Positions 5,851 to 8,372 of a stretch of 8,372 nucleotides of DNA are shown piece after piece. The notes under the pieces are model-generated. The model was not told where the DNA came from, searched no databases, and worked only from the letters and a program-made list of their open reading frames with translations. Source of the DNA: Dehalococcoidia bacterium (lineage in GTDB: Bacteria; Chloroflexota; Dehalococcoidia; Dehalococcoidales; DAOWKM01); NCBI GenBank assembly GCA_030643695.1, contig DAOWKM010000068.1, positions 1 to 8,372 on the forward strand, written 5' to 3'. Each line of letters opens with the position of its first letter. Position 1 is the first letter of the stretch. The position numbers and the translations under genes are program-made.

Positions 5851-6180
5851 ATGGTAACTAAGACTAAGAAAGTATTAAAAGCAGGGGATAAGCAGTTACA
5901 TGATTACGAGTTGGTAGTAATTATTAGCCCGGAGGTTGTGGAGGAAAAATTTGAGGCTACAATAGATAATATAAGCCAGCTTATTACGGGGAGGGGTGGT
6001 ATTGTTTCTGATGTAGAGCGGTGGGGCAAAAGGAAGCTAGCTTATCCGATAAAACATTTTGTGGAGGGTAACTATGTGCTGACTCATTTTAAGTTGAAGC
6101 CTTCGTTGGGCAAGGAGGTTGAAACAAGGTTGCAGATTTCTGAAGAGGTTCTCCGGCATCTGTTGATAAAATTGAAGTAA
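5851..6180 (+). CDS. rpsF: 30S ribosomal protein S6
   Basis: The 109-residue S6 pairs with S18 on the platform of the 30S subunit, next to the central domain of 16S rRNA. YELVVIISPEV opens the conserved fold near residue 19, and the signature WGKRKLAYPIKHFVEGNYV occupies about 58-76. The first 18 residues form a basic leader (many K) before the fold, which is somewhat longer than in E. coli S6. There is no acidic C-terminal tail; the protein ends in LIKLK. Start ATG 5851 is chosen because the promoter at 5815-5823 overlaps any longer version. It is the first gene of rpsF–ssb–rpsR, with 61 nt to ssb. Confidence 0.97.
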   Translation: MVTKTKKVLKAGDKQLHDYELVVIISPEVVEEKFEATIDNISQLITGRGGIVSDVERWGKRKLAYPIKHFVEGNYVLTHFKLKPSLGKEVETRLQISEEVLRHLLIKLK

Positions 6181-6241
6181 TTAGCTAGAGAGAATGCCTG
6201 TTTCTCATTGATGTTAGGAGAGCGAAAGGAGCTTTGAGATA

Positions 6242-6649
6242 ATGCCAAGCCTAAATAAAGTAATTATCATCGGTAATCTGGGGAGTGAACCCGAAATGCG
6301 TTTTACCCCGAATGGTAATCCGGTAACCTCATTTCGTGTTGCCACTAACCGCGTGTATACTACCCCTGAGGGTGAGCGTAAACAGGAGACAGAGTGGTTT
6401 ACTGTGGTTGCCTGGGGTAAGCTGGCTGAACAGTGTAACCAATTTCTGACTAAAGGTCGACTTGTCTACGCTGAGGGTAGGCTACATACCCACATCTGGG
6501 AAGGTCAGGATGGACAAAAGCATTCACGAACTGAAGTAATCGCCAATAGGGTAACCTTCCTTGATAAGCAAGCTGCCGCTCCTCTTCCTGAAGAGGGGGT
6601 TGAGGAAGCTGTACCTGATGAGCTAGAGCCAGAAGATATTCCATTTTAG
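6242..6649 (+). CDS. ssb: single-stranded DNA-binding protein
   Basis: The 135-residue SSB coats single-stranded DNA in replication, recombination and repair. The OB fold spans about 1-109: LNKVIIIGNLGSEPEMRF at 4-21, then EWFTVVAWGKLAE with W52, F53 and W58 (positions used for base stacking in SSBs), and W86. A short acidic and proline-containing linker (about 110-128) leads to the tip EPEDIPF, the D-x-P-F peptide that recruits partner proteins. The linker is short compared with E. coli SSB (178 residues). Start ATG 6242 has AAAGGAG at 6225-6231. Placement between the S6 and S18 genes is the classic bacterial arrangement and suggests cotranscription from the rpsF promoter. Confidence 0.98.
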   Translation: MPSLNKVIIIGNLGSEPEMRFTPNGNPVTSFRVATNRVYTTPEGERKQETEWFTVVAWGKLAEQCNQFLTKGRLVYAEGRLHTHIWEGQDGQKHSRTEVIANRVTFLDKQAAAPLPEEGVEEAVPDELEPEDIPF

Positions 6650-6699
6650 CAGGAGTTGGAATCCTGTAGTCTTGACTAGAAGTAGGAAATTTACCACGA

Positions 6700-7002
6700 A
6701 TGGTTGAACAAAAATTTAACGGAACGAGTAGACCGAAGCCAAGGTGGGGGGGGACAAGGTATGTAGCTAAGCGGAGGTTTTGCCACTTCTGTGCTGATAA
6801 GGTGGAAGTGATAGATTATAAAGACCCGTCTAAATTACGCCGTTACATATCAGATAGAGGAAAGATTGAGCCGCGTCATAGAACGGGCACTTGTGCTAGG
6901 CATCAGCGTGCCTTAGCCGTGGCTATAAAGAGAGCACGTCACTTAGCCCTATTACCATATGTGCCGGAGCATATCCGTAAGACGGGAAGTGTTGGCGATT
7001 AG
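6700..7002 (+). CDS. rpsR: 30S ribosomal protein S18, zinc-ligand (C+) form
   Basis: The 100-residue S18 binds S6 on the 30S platform. The core VIDYKDPSKLRRYI (37-50), GKIEPRHRTGT and HQRALAVAIKRARHLALLPY is fully typical. C28-x2-C31 and C65-x2-H68 give a plausible zinc site; S18 is among the ribosomal proteins known in C+ (zinc-binding) and C- versions, and this appears to be C+. Residues 1-25 form a basic N-terminal tail. Codons 16-18 lie in a run of eight Gs (6746-6753). Start ATG 6700 has only a modest AGGA at 6684-6687, 12 nt away. It is the last gene of the set; no rplI follows. Confidence 0.97.
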   Translation: MVEQKFNGTSRPKPRWGGTRYVAKRRFCHFCADKVEVIDYKDPSKLRRYISDRGKIEPRHRTGTCARHQRALAVAIKRARHLALLPYVPEHIRKTGSVGD

Positions 7003-7016
7003 CGATTAGTTTGATA

Positions 7017-7031
7017 GAGGCTAAAAGCCTC
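7017..7031. repeat. short hairpin downstream of rpsR
   Basis: The stem GAGGC/GCCTC (7017-7021 with 7027-7031) closes a TAAAA loop, 14 nt after the rpsR stop. It is followed by AAGTCTAAGC, with no T tract, so it is not a convincing intrinsic terminator. The remaining bases of the 132-nt gap to the next gene show no strong promoter. Confidence 0.3.
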
Positions 7032-7134
7032 AAGTCTAAGCTAAAAGTATAGTCTTTCAAAATCGGATAACCTCACCACAGGAATCAAATCTATTAACTC
7101 CAAAGAAGTTATTGCCAGGGGTAGAGTCTTTTAA

Positions 7135-8372
7135 ATGGATGAAGATAGACGGCTAAAAGAAGAACAGCTAGCTGAGTTGGAGAAGCGCCGAGAGAAGATA
7201 ATGGAGATGGGCGGAAGAGAGCGTGTGGAGAGTCAGAAAAAGAAAGGCAAGTTAACGGCGCGCCAACGAATAAACATATTATTGGATAAAGGGACATTTC
7301 GTGAGGTTGGAATGTTTGCTAGAAGCCGAGGTGCGGCTTCTTATGGGGAGGTATCAGCCGATGCGGTAGTTACTGGCTACGGGAAGATTGATGGGAAAAT
7401 GGTATACATCTTTTCTCAAGACTTTACCAGCATGGGGGGGACCCTGTCAGAGATACATGCTAGAAAGATTTGCAATATAATGGATAGTGCCATAAAAGCA
7501 GGTTGTCCCATTATAGGGATAAATGATTCTGGGGGAGCGAGAATTCAGGATGGTGTAGATGCTCTATCTGGCTATGGCAATATTTTTTACCGAAATACAT
7601 TAGCCTCGGGGGTAATCCCTCAGATATGTGCTATCCTGGGACCAACTGCCGGGGGGGCAGTATACTCTCCGGCACTAATGGACTTCATATTTATGGTTAA
7701 AGGCATAAGCCATGCCTTTATCACCGGGCCAAGGGTAGTTAAGGCTGTATTAGGACAAGAGATTAGTGATGAGGAACTTGGTGGTGCTGCTGTTGTCCAG
7801 AGGAAGGCAGGGGTTGCTTGTCGCTCTGAAAATAGTGAAGAGGAGTGTTTGGAAAGTATAAAGGAGCTGTTGGGCTATTTGCCATCAAACAATAGGGAAA
7901 AAGCAAAAAGGGTTGATTGGGGGGATGTCCCAGACCGCATAGATGCCGGTCTGCTTGATATTGTTCCTATTGACCCAAGCAAGCCATACGATATGCATAA
8001 GATAATTGAGAGGGTATTTGACCAGAGGAGGGATGGGAAGGGAAACTACTTTGAGCTATTCCCAGTATTTGCTACTAATATAATCACCTGTTTCTCCAGG
8101 CTGAACGGATGGTCGGTGGGCATAATAGCCAATCAACCATGGTCAAAGGCAGGATGTTTGGATATTGATGCCTGTGATAAGGCATCTAGGTTTATCAGAT
8201 TTTGTGATGCCTTTAATATTCCCGTTATCAGCTTGGTTGATGTGCCCGGATACCTGCCAGGAACAGACCAGGAGTGGGGTGGAATAATCAGGCACGGAGC
8301 CAAGATGCTTTATGCCTATTCAGAGGCAACTGTGCCCAAGCTAACCCTTACTATTAGAAAAGCGTATGGGGG
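7135..8372 (+). CDS. biotin-dependent acyl-CoA carboxyltransferase subunit (PccB/MmdA type), 3'-truncated by the window edge
   Basis: The frame is open for 412 complete codons and runs off the window; the family is usually about 510-520 residues, so some 100 are missing. This is the carboxyltransferase subunit of propionyl-/acetyl-CoA carboxylase or methylmalonyl-CoA decarboxylase, moving CO2 between carboxybiotin and an acyl-CoA. After a charged N-terminal helix (1-30) come TARQRINILLD (41-51), VVTGYGKIDG, FSQDFTSMGGTLSEIHA, DSGGARIQDGVDALSGYG (131-148), GPTAGGAVYSPALMDF (169-184), and the second crotonase-like half with IIANQPW, AGCLDIDACDKA and DVPGYLPGTDQEWGG. The two glycine-rich SGGAR and AGGAVY blocks fit the acyl-CoA oxyanion-hole region. 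Where relatives read LGGA-x2-H, this protein has LGGAAVV (V221). Start ATG 7135 is directly preceded by in-frame TAA (7132-7134), so it is the first possible start; the SD (AGGGG at 7117-7121) is distant. Whether it serves propionyl-CoA, methylmalonyl-CoA or another substrate cannot be decided. Confidence 0.95.
   Translation, partial: MDEDRRLKEEQLAELEKRREKIMEMGGRERVESQKKKGKLTARQRINILLDKGTFREVGMFARSRGAASYGEVSADAVVTGYGKIDGKMVYIFSQDFTSMGGTLSEIHARKICNIMDSAIKAGCPIIGINDSGGARIQDGVDALSGYGNIFYRNTLASGVIPQICAILGPTAGGAVYSPALMDFIFMVKGISHAFITGPRVVKAVLGQEISDEELGGAAVVQRKAGVACRSENSEEECLESIKELLGYLPSNNREKAKRVDWGDVPDRIDAGLLDIVPIDPSKPYDMHKIIERVFDQRRDGKGNYFELFPVFATNIITCFSRLNGWSVGIIANQPWSKAGCLDIDACDKASRFIRFCDAFNIPVISLVDVPGYLPGTDQEWGGIIRHGAKMLYAYSEATVPKLTLTIRKAYG

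Noticed and set aside
6581..6596. CCTCTT/AAGAGG hairpin near the end of ssb as a terminator or attenuator
   Set aside because: It lies within the coding linker, has a 6-bp stem and is followed by a G run rather than Ts.
6995..7008. Tandem GCGATTA repeat across the rpsR stop
   Set aside because: Two 7-bp copies only; too short to call a repeat element.
7048..7053. TATAGT as a -10 for the carboxyltransferase gene
   Set aside because: There is no -35 at a workable distance and no TG extension; TTGATA at 7011 is 31 bp away.
2137..7262. Avoidance of CGCG as a sign of ThaI-type restriction
   Set aside because: I count six CGCG (2137, 3119, 4369, 6350, 6872, 7259) against about eleven GCGC by eye. 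The difference is small, the window short, and CpG seems generally scarce, so no conclusion is possible.

Overview
The window reads as bacterial chromosome with tightly packed genes, all on the + strand. It holds ordinary housekeeping genes around one accessory cassette. Protein style and the gene sets dksA/traR-like–lspA–rluD-like and rpsF–ssb–rpsR fit a Chloroflexota (Dehalococcoidia-like) genome of middling GC. This is an impression from protein sequences, not a tested placement.

Region by region. Bases 2-586 carry the 3' part of a DUF72 (YecE-like) gene. A clear sigma70-type promoter (603-632) then starts a compact operon: a TraR/DksA-type zinc-finger protein (712-1092), overlapped by lspA (1064-1570), with an RluA/RluD-type pseudouridine synthase (1572-2465) one base later. 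Bases 2466-2769 have no gene. Most of this gap is a 200-bp imperfect palindrome (about 2481-2680) whose two halves are inverted copies of each other, each containing two stable hairpins. It looks like a MITE or REP-type intergenic element. Next comes a type II restriction-modification pair: a PD-(D/E)XK endonuclease resembling the ThaI family (2770-3402) and a beta-class amino-methyltransferase with a TSPPYN motif (3399-4328), coupled by an ATGA overlap. gltX (4350-5786) follows 21 nt after the methyltransferase. An extended -10 promoter (about 5815-5823) then drives rpsF (5851-6180), ssb (6242-6649) and rpsR (6700-7002). After a 132-nt gap with only a short hairpin and no convincing promoter, a biotin-dependent acyl-CoA carboxyltransferase gene (7135 onward) runs off the end.

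How the parts relate. The housekeeping genes cover lipoprotein maturation (LspA), 23S rRNA modification (RluD-like), Glu-tRNA charging (GltX), the S6/S18 pair of the 30S platform with SSB, and acyl-CoA carboxylation or decarboxylation. The restriction-modification pair is the accessory element. It lies between rluD and gltX, next to a palindromic repeat, and its transcript probably continues into gltX, so an essential gene may depend partly on the cassette for transcription.

I found no tRNA, rRNA, CRISPR array, transposase or complete insertion sequence. Nothing here is clearly an undescribed system. The most interesting material is the nested palindrome and the restriction-modification cassette beside it.
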